Assembly: GCA_933822405.4 (NCBI GenBank)
Contig: CAKOGP040002413.1
Location: 1 to 64,000 of the forward strand
DNA: 64,000 nt
Reading direction: 5' to 3'
From: Cylindrotheca closterium
Lineage: Eukaryota; Bacillariophyta; Bacillariophyceae; Bacillariales; Bacillariaceae
In this document: positions 31,596-41,976 of the stretch, piece after piece
How positions within the stretch are numbered: the first letter of the stretch is position 1
Layout of the letters: each line of letters begins with the position of its first letter
The notes under the pieces: model-generated
Told to the model about the DNA's origin: nothing
What the model saw: the letters and a program-made list of their open reading frames with translations, nothing else
Databases searched by the model: none
Position numbers and translations under genes: made by a program

Positions 31596-33488
31596 ATGAT
31601 GAAATTCTGGAAGAGTCCCGCTTTTTGGACTGCCACCATTGCTATTTTGGCATACTGGGATGATGAAGCGTTGAATGGCGGCTGGGTATACGACGATGCC
31701 GGCTCTGTCATTAAAAATGTTGTCGTCAATGGACAAGTTCCGTGGAAGGAAGCCTTTACGAGGGATTACTGGGGATCGCCCATGGCAGAAGAACAATCGC
31801 ACAAGTCATTTCGACCGATTACAACTTTGTCGTTAAAAGCGAATTATGTGCATGGAATGAAATACGCGGAAAAGGATGCCAAATATCCACCAACCTATTG
31901 GTTCCATGTGGTGAATGTGCTGTTGCATGGGCTCGTGACGGCACTAATAACGAGAGCAACTTCTTTTGTTTTCGTTAACGATGTGGTATCACAATTGATT
32001 GTTGGGTTCTTGTTTGGCTTGCATCCAGTCCACGCCGAGGTGGTTTCCAACATTACAAGTCGGGGAGAAATGCTCATGAGCATCTTTCATCTAATCGCCT
32101 TTTTGAGTTTTGCGAGTTGCATTCAAAAGGAAAAAGGAGGAGAAGCACAACAGTTTGGCATTTCATCCTTTCTTGGGATCTATATCATCCCTTGGGTGTT
32201 CATGACACTCTCCTTGTTTTCGAAAGAGCAAGGTGCAACAACATTGATTACGTTGGTCCTGTATGACTTTTTGCAACATCATGGAAAAGTATTGGTGCTG
32301 CTGGACAAACTAAAAGCGAAAGACAAGGATGCTTGGACCTTTACATTTCGAACCATCTTTCTAGCGATACAAACCGTCATCGTGGTCCTCTGGCGTTACA
32401 TTCTCAATGGTGAAACATCCCCTGATTTTATCGTAGAACAGAATCCTGCGGGATTTGCGGAAGATCGCTTCACTCGATGGTTTTCCATCACTTGGGTCTA
32501 CTGTCTGTACATTCGAGATTCGATCTATCCCATGTATTTGAGCCCCGATTGGTCCGGACTGAGCATTGATTTGATTGAAAAGGTATCGGATCCAAGAGCC
32601 TTCATTGTCATGTGTCTGTGGTATTTTTCGGGGGTTTCCTTCTGGAGCATGGTGGTGGGAGGTGACTCCTTCACCAAGAAAGAAAACCTGACTCAAAAGG
32701 TATGGGACGCAGACGCCATGAAGATTACTAACATGGCAGTCTGGGCATTCACCTTTAGTCCCTTTTTGCTGTCGTCGAACATTTTGGTCGTGGTGGGTTT
32801 GATGAAAGCCGATCGAGTCATTTATCTTCCGCTCTTTGGATTCTGCATTCTCGAAAATCTACTGCTGAAGAAGTTTTTGATGAAGGATGCCCAAACTATG
32901 CCCATGGTCATGCAAACGAAAGAACACTGGAAGTTTGCAGCAGCATACTTTCTTATCATCTTCCAACTTTCATTCTTCTGCGCACGCACACATGAGCGCA
33001 ACCTAAGCTGGAGTGACTCGCTAAAATTGTGGTCGGCTGCATATGCGGTCAATCCCAGAAGCCACCACACGATGTATAATTTCGGATATGAACTCTCCAT
33101 CAAGCGACGGTTTTCGGAAGCAGAATATGTAATGCGACCAATTGGTAATGCTCGGGTGCAAGGACCATCCAATACCTTTGTGTATGCCATGGTTCTATTC
33201 AACCTTGGCAAGTGCGACGATGCCGATCGATTGCTAGATATTGCCTTCGATGTGATTGATGAGAAGCGAGCTGCGGGAGGTGTTCGTGATACTGAATCCT
33301 CACTAGCTAGAACAGAATCCAACTTATTGGTAGCCCGAGCTCATTGCGAAAAAGATTTCTATGAGACTGGGAAGATACTGTACGACGCAGTCCAGACGGA
33401 CCCCAGTAACGAGTACGCTATTGGTCTGGCTACAGAACAGATGAAGAAGATAGAGCGATACGAGAAATTGCATGCTCAAGGTACCTAA
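31596..33488 (+). CDS. TMTC-type O-mannosyltransferase with TPR repeats
   Basis: Single exon, 630 residues. TMTC proteins are ER membrane enzymes that attach mannose to Ser/Thr of cadherin-like domains. The N-terminal membrane part has WVYDDAGSVIKNVVVNGQVPW with the paired acidic DD near residue 34, the SHKSFRPITTLSLKAN block and a run of hydrophobic helices. It also has GLHPVHAEVVSNITSRGEML, the second family signature. The middle contains about eight further helices. The C-terminal ~150 residues are helical TPR-like repeats (VNPRSHHTMYNFGYELSIKR, VYAMVLFNLGKCDDADRLL, HCEKDFYETGKILYDAVQTD). The protein is shorter than animal TMTCs because it has few TPRs. Whether diatoms have cadherin-type substrates is unclear, so the acceptor is unknown. 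Confidence 0.85.
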   Translation: MMKFWKSPAFWTATIAILAYWDDEALNGGWVYDDAGSVIKNVVVNGQVPWKEAFTRDYWGSPMAEEQSHKSFRPITTLSLKANYVHGMKYAEKDAKYPPTYWFHVVNVLLHGLVTALITRATSFVFVNDVVSQLIVGFLFGLHPVHAEVVSNITSRGEMLMSIFHLIAFLSFASCIQKEKGGEAQQFGISSFLGIYIIPWVFMTLSLFSKEQGATTLITLVLYDFLQHHGKVLVLLDKLKAKDKDAWTFTFRTIFLAIQTVIVVLWRYILNGETSPDFIVEQNPAGFAEDRFTRWFSITWVYCLYIRDSIYPMYLSPDWSGLSIDLIEKVSDPRAFIVMCLWYFSGVSFWSMVVGGDSFTKKENLTQKVWDADAMKITNMAVWAFTFSPFLLSSNILVVVGLMKADRVIYLPLFGFCILENLLLKKFLMKDAQTMPMVMQTKEHWKFAAAYFLIIFQLSFFCARTHERNLSWSDSLKLWSAAYAVNPRSHHTMYNFGYELSIKRRFSEAEYVMRPIGNARVQGPSNTFVYAMVLFNLGKCDDADRLLDIAFDVIDEKRAAGGVRDTESSLARTESNLLVARAHCEKDFYETGKILYDAVQTDPSNEYAIGLATEQMKKIERYEKLHAQGT

Positions 33489-33820
33489 TGTGAAAATCTG
33501 ATGCCGTTTGGGGCAGTTCAATGTATAGTTATGCATTCTTATAATTTGTGTATCGTGTGTCAACGTCATCTCCGTTGACACCGCATCAGAGGTCTCTGTT
33601 TGTCATCCCATCTCTGTAAGCGAGTTGACGTAGTATAAACCTCCAGTTTTCCCAATATTCTAACACTAATTGGTTCTGTTCTACTAATAGCAGCAGAAAA
33701 TTAATTTTCTATTCCAAAATTTTCTTTATAAATTACTCCTAATGAGTTGTGTTCTTTTAAAATAATATCAAAATGTTTCGGGAGGGTGATCATGTGGTAC
33801 ACATACCAAAATTCAAAAAT
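33489..33820. other. convergent 3' intergenic region
   Basis: AT-rich spacer between the TMTC-like and second HSF genes. No gene or repeat seen. Confidence 0.4.
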
Positions 33821-35046
33821 TTACCGGTTGGCGGCTCCAAGACCAAATGCCTGTCTTTCCATTGCCTCCAACTCTTGTAAACGGCGGAGGTCCATCGGAT
33901 TGTTGGAAGGGTTCATAAATCCTGGATTATTCAGGCCCAGACCAACGCCCAACTGTGAAGCTCTCAGAGCTGCTCCAATTCCTTGCGATCCAGGTGGCCC
34001 AAGGGCAGCTCCTGGATTGAAACTGGTAAGGCCGCCACCAAGGCACCCAATAGCACCTAGAGCTCCCATGCCGCCAAGTCTGCCAAGGGCTTGCATGCTG
34101 TTGAGTTGAGACATGCCTCCAAAAGGTGCCAACGCACCAAATTGAGGATTCAAGCCCAACCTGGGATTCAGATTCAGCAATTGCTCTCTACTGGCTTCTA
34201 GCGACTCCCTCATTCCAAGACCAGGGGTTCCTGCTGGGAGAGACCCAGTTAAGCTGGGTCTAATACCAGCAGATCCAGCCATGGAGCGCTTCATTGGAGA
34301 GATAATAGATGTGACTGGAAGTTGCGATTCATCCAAGCCAGGCAGAGGAGTGATCTTTTCTCTATCATAAAAGTCAGGCTCGTCTTCCTTTTTCATAGGA
34401 AGTTTCTTGTGGGTCTTTGGAAGTCGTCTCATGAACTTTTGTAGATGAGGCTTTCCACGGAGAAATAGCTGTTTCCGGGAGAGAAAAAAGAGGCAAAGTG
34501 TAAGTGGAGTCTGGATTAATGAGGCAATGTACAACAGAGAAAACACACCTCATGATAGTAAGATCCACGGTCAGGACCCGAGCTGATTCGTCGAAAGCTC
34601 CAAGCATTCACCAAGCGGTTGAAAGAGTGGTAGTTACTGTATTCAAAAAACAGCGGCATGACTAAACTTTCAAACGCTTGGGGTTTCAAAACTTTCCATG
34701 CACGGCCATGTGGCTGCCATGTAATGATCTCGTTGAATTCCTTCTGTGCGAGAATAGCGTAAAGCTTCACTGGGAACTTTTGTACCCGAATGGAGGTTTC
34801 TACGCCAGCACGAGATGGAGGCGGTGATGAAGCGGGGACATCTTCCAACTCCGCTTCTGCAACGTTGCTGAAGTCGCGATACAAGTATAGGCTGGACCCG
34901 TTGGCTATAATGTCTGCAATGGCATCAGAAGCTGGGATTTCGCCTTCGTCTTTTTCAGACGCTTGATCAGTGTCACTTCCGTTGGCATCCGCCGTCATGC
35001 TTTTGTTATCTTCTGGTTGTACTTTTTCCCTTTCTTCCTCTGACAT
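33821..35046 (-). CDS. HSF-type DNA-binding transcription factor (second copy)
   Basis: Exons 35046-34549 and 34468-33821 join in phase 0 to 381 residues. The HSF domain starts at FPVKLYAIL (~90) and includes WQPHGRAWKVL, FEYSNYHSFNRLVNAWSF and GSYYHE, then LFLRGKPHLQKF after the intron. The intron lies at exactly the same codon as in the first HSF at 4.6-5.6 kb. The donor is GTGTGT, a weak variant. The N-terminus is acidic. The C-terminal ~150 residues are low-complexity Gly/Leu/Met/Asn-rich (GLNPQFGALAPFGGM, LGRLGGMGALGAIG), possibly an activation or phase-separating region, and differ from the short tail of the first copy. No leucine zipper is obvious. The target genes are unknown. Confidence 0.92.
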
Positions 35047-35846
35047 TATGCTTCTGATGTATCTATTTCTATCGAATGTTGGACGACCGCTTGTATTGTC
35101 CTTCTAACTTTGTGTGAGATGCTGCTGCCTTCAGGGAGTTCGAAGCGATAAATGCGTAGAGACGTACTGGTATCAATAGGTACAAGAAATGAGTTCGTGT
35201 GTTTTTTTTTGGCTCAGCTCAAAGTAGAAAACTGTGGCTTCTGTGGAAATGAGATGGTCGTTGTGACCTTCGCTGCTTTCGCTATCAAATCAAATTACTT
35301 AATAACCGTGTCGAACAACATATGTAACAGATCAGAATTCTAGAAAAGGAGTCATAAGTGTACGACAAGATCCCATCCCATCTCAATACTGCATGCAAGA
35401 AATCAAAGCCAGCTAAAAAAATCAAATCTCCAAGACCACTCCTTCGATTTGTTTCGTTGATGCGTGCGACGTGTGCGATGGCATCTGCAAATGCTCGCCG
35501 CAACGGAAAACACAACACAATTCCCCAGTACCGTTTTGGACCTCCTGTGAGCCACAGAGAAAGCTTCTTTGAAATTAGTTTGATCAACTTCCAAATACAG
35601 ATACTATTTCATATATATCTCTAGATATGAAATACTGTAGCATTCGTCTTTTTATAAAAATTGATACCTACAAGATTACGAAACGTACCGTTTACCGTAT
35701 CTGGTACGTGTACACGTGTACGTGTACCTGCTACGCTCTCCTTCGCTTCAGCTCTACTCATACACCGGTAAAACGACCACTCACCAGATGCCGTCCATTT
35801 TTGAGTACCGCGTCGAACAATTCCATGCCTTTTTTCTAATTAGTGC
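35047..35846. other. intergenic region with GTAC-rich motifs
   Basis: About 800 bp without a supported gene. Open frames at 35152-35624 on both strands lack family features. A strong run of alternating GTAC/ACGT motifs lies at about 35684-35735 and an accggta at 35764. The second half precedes the minus-strand Tat-SF1-like stop, so this is mainly 3' flank there and 5' flank for the HSF gene. Confidence 0.4.
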
Positions 35847-37415
35847 TTAGTCATCCGCCACTTTTAACCGCAACTCATCAGGGAGCTCTTCTTGAGATTC
35901 CAACCACTGTCCAAACTGATCAAGTCTTTCTTCTTCGTCCGATTCTTCGTCCTTGTGAGTGTAGTCTGTGACTCCATCCCAGTACATAGCTTCCATCTTC
36001 TTTTTAGTGGACGGGTTGGGTTTTCCATTCAAAGCACCAAGAGCATTTGCAGCTGATGTTGGCTCGGCGAATTTGATAATGACAACCTTTGCTTTTTCCA
36101 TGCATGTAATCTTCTCCACTTCACCGTGCTCTTGACAATAGGAATATATCATATCCTCCAGCTTGTTCTCTTCAATCCCGTCCATCATGTTCTTCACAAC
36201 AACTATACATAATCCTTTTCGACCACCACTGAGACGACCTCCAAACCCTTCATCTTGAGCTTGCAAGAGCGCCAACCTAGCAACTTTTCGCTTGGCATCT
36301 GACGCTGGTCGACGTCGTTTGGTTCCTGCACTTGAACCATCTCCTGTTACTTTGGCCTCGAATTTTGCTTTCTGCACCCGTAGAATGTGTTTTTCGTCCC
36401 AGGGTGACTCGTCTAGAACCTGCAATGCCAAGTTGACAGAGTCTGCTTTGGCATAGCAAATAGACGCATCACCTTTCAGCTGACCACTGGCAGTGCGATA
36501 CAACTTGATCTTTGGCTTTAACGATTCTGGGTCTAAATCTAAGAGCCCAGCCCGAGAAAAATACTTGTGTATATCATCTTCTGTTATACCCTTGTCTGTT
36601 GGCAGGCCACTGATGTATATCCAATTTTTCGCATTTCGGTTCGAAAATTTGCTTTTCTTTTGCTTCTTCTTACCAGATTTTGTTTTTGTGGTGGTGGTAG
36701 CAACTGTTGGTGCCGTTGTTTCCTTCTTTGTTTCTTCCAGTGCCAAGGCCTCGTGGACCCAATTTCCCGTCATCGGATCCTGTACGTACTTGGTACCCCC
36801 GTCGCTTTCGTAAATATGAGCATCAGGGTCAACGTCTTTTGAACCACTAACAGAGGCCTTCGTTTCTTCCGCTGTTGCTGATAGAAAAGACTCGAGGTCT
36901 TCTTGAGCTTGCAGTTCTACAACTTCCTTTGATGCAGCTGGTTGAGCCACATTATTCTTTGGTATTACACTAGTTGCGTTCTGCAATGCTTCCAAAACCA
37001 ACTTGAGATTTGGAATATCGTCCACAGAGACCCACTCTTCTGTAACCCCGCCAGCATACACCAAACGAGGTTTTTCTTCCAAAATTTTTCTACATGAAAA
37101 GGGACCCTCCGAGCCAGAATCTTTTGTCGCGAAATACCACTCAGCCGAGGCCTCTCTCAAGACATCAAACTCCGAGGCCAACTTCCATTCTCCAAACTGC
37201 TCTCCTTGCAGCACTTGAAGACAGCGAGTTTGAGGCGGCAAAATCGGTTTTAAGCCTTCTCGAACGGGACAAAAGAGACGGCTCAACTGACGCAGTGTCA
37301 TGGGGGCGGTGGCAACACACCCACTCGTTGGATTCTGATAGTAGAACCACGTTTCATCCAACTTGTTGGTGCTCGATGGCCTCTTGGTCTCATTATCACT
37401 CGTCGTATCAGCCAT
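35847..37415 (-). CDS. Tat-SF1/CUS2-like splicing factor (HTATSF1)
   Basis: Predicted U2 snRNP-associated factor that helps the SF3b complex. Single exon, 522 residues. The N-terminus has two GYF-like tryptophan-containing segments (DETWFYYQNPTSG and AEWYFATKDSGSEGPFS), as seen in some plant and algal relatives. A basic linker (KSGKKKQKKSK) leads to RRM1 (~270-360: NWIYISGLPTDKGITEDDI, GDASICYAKADSVNLALQVL). The second RRM (~395-490: LCIVVVKNMMDGIEENKLED, VEKITCMEKAKVVIIKFAE) is of the UHM type that binds tryptophan-containing ligand motifs in SF3b1. The acidic end (DEESDEEERLDQFGQWLE) matches the human protein's start of its acidic tail, here much shorter. Confidence 0.9.
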   Translation of the reverse strand: MADTTSDNETKRPSSTNKLDETWFYYQNPTSGCVATAPMTLRQLSRLFCPVREGLKPILPPQTRCLQVLQGEQFGEWKLASEFDVLREASAEWYFATKDSGSEGPFSCRKILEEKPRLVYAGGVTEEWVSVDDIPNLKLVLEALQNATSVIPKNNVAQPAASKEVVELQAQEDLESFLSATAEETKASVSGSKDVDPDAHIYESDGGTKYVQDPMTGNWVHEALALEETKKETTAPTVATTTTKTKSGKKKQKKSKFSNRNAKNWIYISGLPTDKGITEDDIHKYFSRAGLLDLDPESLKPKIKLYRTASGQLKGDASICYAKADSVNLALQVLDESPWDEKHILRVQKAKFEAKVTGDGSSAGTKRRRPASDAKRKVARLALLQAQDEGFGGRLSGGRKGLCIVVVKNMMDGIEENKLEDMIYSYCQEHGEVEKITCMEKAKVVIIKFAEPTSAANALGALNGKPNPSTKKKMEAMYWDGVTDYTHKDEESDEEERLDQFGQWLESQEELPDELRLKVADD

Positions 37416-37746
37416 GCTATTTTTTGTTGACCCACTGTTGATATTGGTGCAAGATTTTTAAACAGCGTTGTAGTCAAGTCTAGATCTCATTTCATCATTG
37501 TTTTCATTTTATGAATGGGAATCATCCTATGTTCGTACGTCAAACAGACAGAATATTTTGAATCCTGATTTTTCATTTTGACATACTGCCTACCGGTACC
37601 GGTACTCGTACCGTACCAAGTACTTTTCCTTGATTTTTCATTGTTAGCCATACTACCAATATTTGATAACAAAAGGCCATGAAAGCGATGGATGCCAGAC
37701 AACAGAAGCAAAAAGTATAAGCTAAACTATACAAATCATAATATTA
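37416..37746. other. intergenic region
   Basis: Contains one of the densest GTAC-rich clusters in the window (37590-37625, taccggtaccggtactcgta), about 175 bp upstream of the Tat-SF1-like ATG. No gene supported. Confidence 0.4.
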
Positions 37747-39264
37747 TCAACGCTGTGCGGTCAAAGGCTCGTCCTTCTCCTCCAATTGTTTCCGCAGGCT
37801 CTCAATCAGCAAATCTTTCTCTCTCATCTCTTCTTTCAGAGTGTGTAGTTCTCGTTCGGTAATGATCGCTTGTTCAATCAGCGCCGCATTCTCCCGCTCG
37901 GTCGCGTGGAGTTTTTGTTCCAATTCGAAGGTTCTTCCTGGAGTATCATCGTTGCTATTCGAATCGGGAAACGAATTTCTGTTCCCACCCCACAGATGTT
38001 CCAACCCCTGACTGTCCGAATTGATCCCACCCCATGGCGGGGCAGGTTCGTCGTGGTCATTGGCAGAATCTAGGATCAAAGGAAGTAAACAAGCTGGATC
38101 CTCTTGGCTTGGGCCATCTGGGTAATCGACAAAGGGCAAGCTGAAGTTTGGAAATGATGATGATTCATTCCGAAGATTGCTGCTGCTGGATTGTCCCAAG
38201 GCCATGAAAGATAGTCCCAACGTATCTGAAGGATCCCCAATGGGCGCTTCACCATCGCGGGGCAACAGAGACTCCAAATTGATGGGTGGATCAAGGCCTC
38301 CCAGTTGCGACTTTGTGGCAGGTTCGGGAAAGAGCGGCGGTGGCAACGGGGACTGCAATTCGAAATTTCTACTAAATCCGAAATCGTGTTGCTGCGGAAT
38401 GGAAGCAACCGGACTTTGAATATTGTATTGGTACTGGTTGTGGGGGTTCTTTTTGCGACCATCCTTCTTCTTGTTGTAAGCGTTGTTAATGGTGGCAAGG
38501 TGTTCGGCCTCGGAGAGACATCGTTTCGCAAAGTTTCCAGCTCGTTTCTTGACGGCTTGTAGTTTAACGGGAACAGCCAAGGTACGGGCTTTGGGATCGA
38601 ATGCCTTGAGGACCCGACCCACGCTTTCTTCGGAAGAAAATTCAATCATCATCTTGTCTCTGGTATTTCTGGAATTCGGTACGAGTATCGTGGTTTGCTT
38701 CACTGCCTCTCCCAGACAACCTTGAAATAGCTGCATAATAGTATCCATGGATACTGGAAATGTGTGATCTTCTACTTGCCATAATAAAAGGCATCGTCGC
38801 GCTAATGATGACTCTTCTTGCGGAATGTGAGGCAAGTGATGTGCTTGATGTGCTTGTGGTGATGTGGGACGATCCATAGTGCCAGCAAGGGTTCCACCTG
38901 GACTTTGGAGCGGATTCAATGAGACGTCAGCCAAGAATGCCTTTTTGGCAAATTGCTCCGACCGTACTTCTTCGCAGTGCAATCGAATGTTGAAAAAGAA
39001 GTTTTCGCCTCGTCCCTGTCGGGAAAAGATGGACCGAGCTGTGGGTGAGGACAGCTCAATCAAGTAACTGCCGGAACGGCAAACGTCTTTCATGACATCA
39101 TCTGCATAGACAATTCGTGTACATCGCTTTTGAAAGGTTTCGGAAACCCAGGAAGATAGTTGTTGTGGAGGAATGTTGGCCGGGAGATTGCGGAGGAAGA
39201 AGCATGACAGCCAAAAGTTTTCGTCAGCCTGTTCGTCCGTCATGGGGAGTGGTTGCTCGGCCAT
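37747..39264 (-). CDS. RRM-like/coiled-coil hypothetical protein
   Basis: 505 residues in one exon. Two segments resemble RNA-recognition folds: ~16-95 (FWLSCFFLRNLPANIPPQQL, SGSYLIELSSPTARSIF) and ~155-240 (RCLLLWQVEDHTFPVSMDTI, MIEFSSEESVGRVLKAFDP). Neither has clean RNP1/RNP2 aromatic residues, so RNA binding is uncertain. A basic stretch (KKKDGRKKNPHNQYQYN) and a Pro/Ser-rich low-complexity middle follow. The last ~65 residues form a strong coiled coil (FELEQKLHATERENAALIEQ, REKDLLIESLRKQLEEKDE), suggesting a dimer. The ATG at 39264 is the first in frame. I do not recognise a named family. It is probably nuclear or an RNA granule protein. Confidence 0.7.
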   Translation of the reverse strand: MAEQPLPMTDEQADENFWLSCFFLRNLPANIPPQQLSSWVSETFQKRCTRIVYADDVMKDVCRSGSYLIELSSPTARSIFSRQGRGENFFFNIRLHCEEVRSEQFAKKAFLADVSLNPLQSPGGTLAGTMDRPTSPQAHQAHHLPHIPQEESSLARRCLLLWQVEDHTFPVSMDTIMQLFQGCLGEAVKQTTILVPNSRNTRDKMMIEFSSEESVGRVLKAFDPKARTLAVPVKLQAVKKRAGNFAKRCLSEAEHLATINNAYNKKKDGRKKNPHNQYQYNIQSPVASIPQQHDFGFSRNFELQSPLPPPLFPEPATKSQLGGLDPPINLESLLPRDGEAPIGDPSDTLGLSFMALGQSSSSNLRNESSSFPNFSLPFVDYPDGPSQEDPACLLPLILDSANDHDEPAPPWGGINSDSQGLEHLWGGNRNSFPDSNSNDDTPGRTFELEQKLHATERENAALIEQAIITERELHTLKEEMREKDLLIESLRKQLEEKDEPLTAQR

Positions 39265-39697
39265 GCTTCCTTATCTCCGGGAAGATGATCGTTGTCAAAC
39301 ACTAGACTGATGAAAGGTAGGTTTGCTCCATGAAGATAAAAGAGTAATCGATTAGTCAATTTTTGTAGTCAGCCATCATGTGTGTGTGTGTGTATGAGAT
39401 ACAGTGTCGAGCCGGGAAGATACTGCTGAAGAAGCTCGCGCAGAGTGCGCGTGTCAAATTAGGATAGGATCAAGATTTACTCTTGATAGGATAAGGAAAA
39501 TGGAACAATGATCTGTACCTGGTATGCATGGAAGACGCAGTCTTTCACCAGAGTAGTGTAGTGCAGTATCCTAATGGTAATAATAGTTATACTTCTAGTA
39601 ATAGTGTACAACAGAACCCAATTTTTCATTGCTGCTTCTTTTTTTCCGTTTCTGTCTATTCTTCATATCATTCAACTCGATGACAACTTCCTCCTTA
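39265..39697. other. intergenic region
   Basis: Includes a (GT)n run at about 39380-39393 and a short stem-loop atcaaga/tcttgat near 39470. No gene seen. Confidence 0.4.
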
Positions 39698-41383
39698 TTA
39701 TGCCAATCCACCCGTCTTGTATTCTTGGTACCATTGTCGTTGATCAATTTCCAAGATACCAGCTGTCGTATCGATAGTCACCAGCATGGGCGGCCATACC
39801 GTCCCTTCTACCACGGCAACCATTAGATTTGGAATTCCATCGTAGCCGGTTTCCAAACCCCAAGCATCCGAACCCAAATTGCGATGGATAAAGACGACTT
39901 GCTTCTCAGTGTAGACATCTCTGACCAAGCGAAAAAAGGAAAGAAAAAAAGACTCATTGGCCAGGATTTCAGGATCTGCATGAGCCAAAACCACCATGGT
40001 ATCAAAGCGGGCCTCATTTTCAAAGTAGTTAGTATTGATCCACTCCAAATTCGCGGCATGCCTCCTTTCCCATTCCCTGTTGTCGTGTACCACACCCCCC
40101 ACTAGGTTAATGCCTAGGACTAGCACATTACGATGCAAATAGCCAAAATTTTCTGGGTAATCTTCGGACCGAGCAATGTTCCAAACTGACGGCGCTGGCC
40201 AATGCCTGGTTTCAAAATCCAGCAAATATTGATCCCAGAATTCAAATGCCTCTCTGGGATCGGGGCAGTCTGTTGTTTGTGAACAAGAGAGAATCAAAGA
40301 AAAAGTGAGAAACAAGATACATGCTGATGTATGATCTTCATTTGACCTACCATTGAATTCATTGTCCCCTACAACGAAATAGACTGGCAGGCTACTATTC
40401 GCAAACAAGGTGGCAATGTCACTGTAGGCCGACTCCTCACATCGTGTCAGAGAAGGCGAATTCCAATCCCCCAAGTGAAACAATACCGTATTTCCATCGA
40501 TGTTGGGGAGGTTGCTCAATTCTGCCGGCAAATTCGCCAATTCATCTCCCGCAAACCGCCCGCCCGCCACAAAGAATTGAACCGAAGTGGATGTATTGTA
40601 TGGTTGCCAGGGAGGCATGTCTTCCAATGGGGAAGATGTAGGTTCTGCAGTGAGTGGAATATTGGTTGGTTCCAAATCGGGTTGGGTGGGAAAGAAGTTT
40701 CCAGGAGCTAGAGAAGGTGGCGAGACGGCAGCATTGTTTTGGGCCTCATTCTCACGACTTTGAACTTCAAGGGAAGCTGCCACTCCAATCAATACCATGG
40801 CACCTAATAACAAAGCGGTGGAAGTAACAATGACCAGTTTGAGCCAAAACGGAGCATCCACGAGCCACTGTGGCAGACAGCTGCCCTCGTCGTCTTGTTG
40901 TTGTCGTTGTTGTTTTGGCTGCTCCTTGTTTTGGCTTGTCGTTTTCATGTCGACAGTTTGAGGCAACCGCGCCATTTCAGGATTGGGACTGCGACTTTGG
41001 TACTGTTGCGATTTTTGAGGACTTCCAGTGGGATGCTCGGGTTCTCGATAGCCATCGTTATGATTTTCTATATCCTGTGCTCTCATCTGCAGCGTGTGGT
41101 AATCTGTGTTGATGGAAGAAATCGTATTGTCGTCTCCCATCAGAATTAAGGATTGTCCATCTAAAGGACCCGATGGACTTCCTGGAGGATAATCCATAGC
41201 ATTGTCGTTGTCAGGCTGATTGGAAGGGAGATCAGGGACATTCAACAATTGCGGAGGAGGCGGCGGTGGATTGGGAGAAGGTGGCTCTGGGGGCGACGGT
41301 GGAGGTATGCTGGGAGAACTTTGAGCATTTTCGGCCAGTGTTTTCTCATCTTCTGGGTGCGTTGAGAAGCTCGAGAAACTCAT
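39698..41383 (-). CDS. metallophosphatase-like type II membrane protein, probably inactive
   Basis: Exons 41383-40351 and 40269-39698 give 534 residues. The 81-nt intron is stop-free and a multiple of three, but its removal restores GDNEFNDCPDPREAF. The cytosolic N-terminus is Pro/Ser-rich (~190 residues) and a single helix (LKLVIVTSTALLLGAMVLIG, ~165-185) anchors it. The extracytosolic part looks like a calcineurin-type phosphoesterase of a kind found in diatoms. FHLGDWNSP, VVGDNEFND and LAHADPE are kept. The first metal motif, where I expect GD plus Pro-Tyr, reads AGGRFAGD, and the late HGDGH-type motif reads FIHRNLGSD. Two metal-binding positions therefore appear lost. The frame extends to 41446, but ATG 41383 has the better context. 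Confidence 0.7.
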   Translation of the reverse strand: MSFSSFSTHPEDEKTLAENAQSSPSIPPPSPPEPPSPNPPPPPPQLLNVPDLPSNQPDNDNAMDYPPGSPSGPLDGQSLILMGDDNTISSINTDYHTLQMRAQDIENHNDGYREPEHPTGSPQKSQQYQSRSPNPEMARLPQTVDMKTTSQNKEQPKQQRQQQDDEGSCLPQWLVDAPFWLKLVIVTSTALLLGAMVLIGVAASLEVQSRENEAQNNAAVSPPSLAPGNFFPTQPDLEPTNIPLTAEPTSSPLEDMPPWQPYNTSTSVQFFVAGGRFAGDELANLPAELSNLPNIDGNTVLFHLGDWNSPSLTRCEESAYSDIATLFANSSLPVYFVVGDNEFNGRSNEDHTSACILFLTFSLILSCSQTTDCPDPREAFEFWDQYLLDFETRHWPAPSVWNIARSEDYPENFGYLHRNVLVLGINLVGGVVHDNREWERRHAANLEWINTNYFENEARFDTMVVLAHADPEILANESFFLSFFRLVRDVYTEKQVVFIHRNLGSDAWGLETGYDGIPNLMVAVVEGTVWPPMLVTIDTTAGILEIDQRQWYQEYKTGGLA

Positions 41384-41976
41384 GGTGAAAGCTATTATTG
41401 AGTAGTTGAGTAGTTCTACTTGTATATACGAGATGCTGGTTCCCAATCGTATATTGGACTTGTAGAGTATTCAAGGAGTTGTTGATGTTAATTAATACCG
41501 TATATAAAACAGTTGCCAATGAAAATTTGAAACAGGCGCAAGGTGCACTCGGATCTTATTTGTGGCCTGTCGGATGCACATTGCTGCGCACGTGTGCTAC
41601 CACACGAGTCGGGTCGTGTCAAAGGAGAAAGAATTAGATAACACAAGAGTTTCATTGGCGAGCTTGCAGACACATGATATTGGAAGGGCTCGCATTCACA
41701 ATTTGAATTTGCTCGAAAGAAGATTGAAAACACAATTGCTGTATCACATACATCTAGTTTCTACAACTGACGATGGGAATGGAGACTGCAGAACGGAGTA
41801 GTGAAAGGGTCAAGAAAATGTCTTGGGTGTTCTAAACTTCTTGCTTGCTTGGATAGACAAGAATGTGTACATGCAGCTCGTTCGGTTGTCTCTTTGGTTC
41901 AAGAAATTTCCAACTTTTAAAGTTGCACCATTGAGACACTGAGACACACGACTCATTTCTTCAGAACCCCCATACA
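41384..41976. other. intergenic region
   Basis: About 590 bp between the ferredoxin stop and the metallophosphatase-like start. Short open frames without family features. No gene supported. Confidence 0.4.

Noticed and set aside
33747..34109. Plus-strand 120-codon frame rich in Pro/Arg
   Set aside because: It is antisense to the Gly/Leu-rich tail of the second HSF, whose composition creates the frame.
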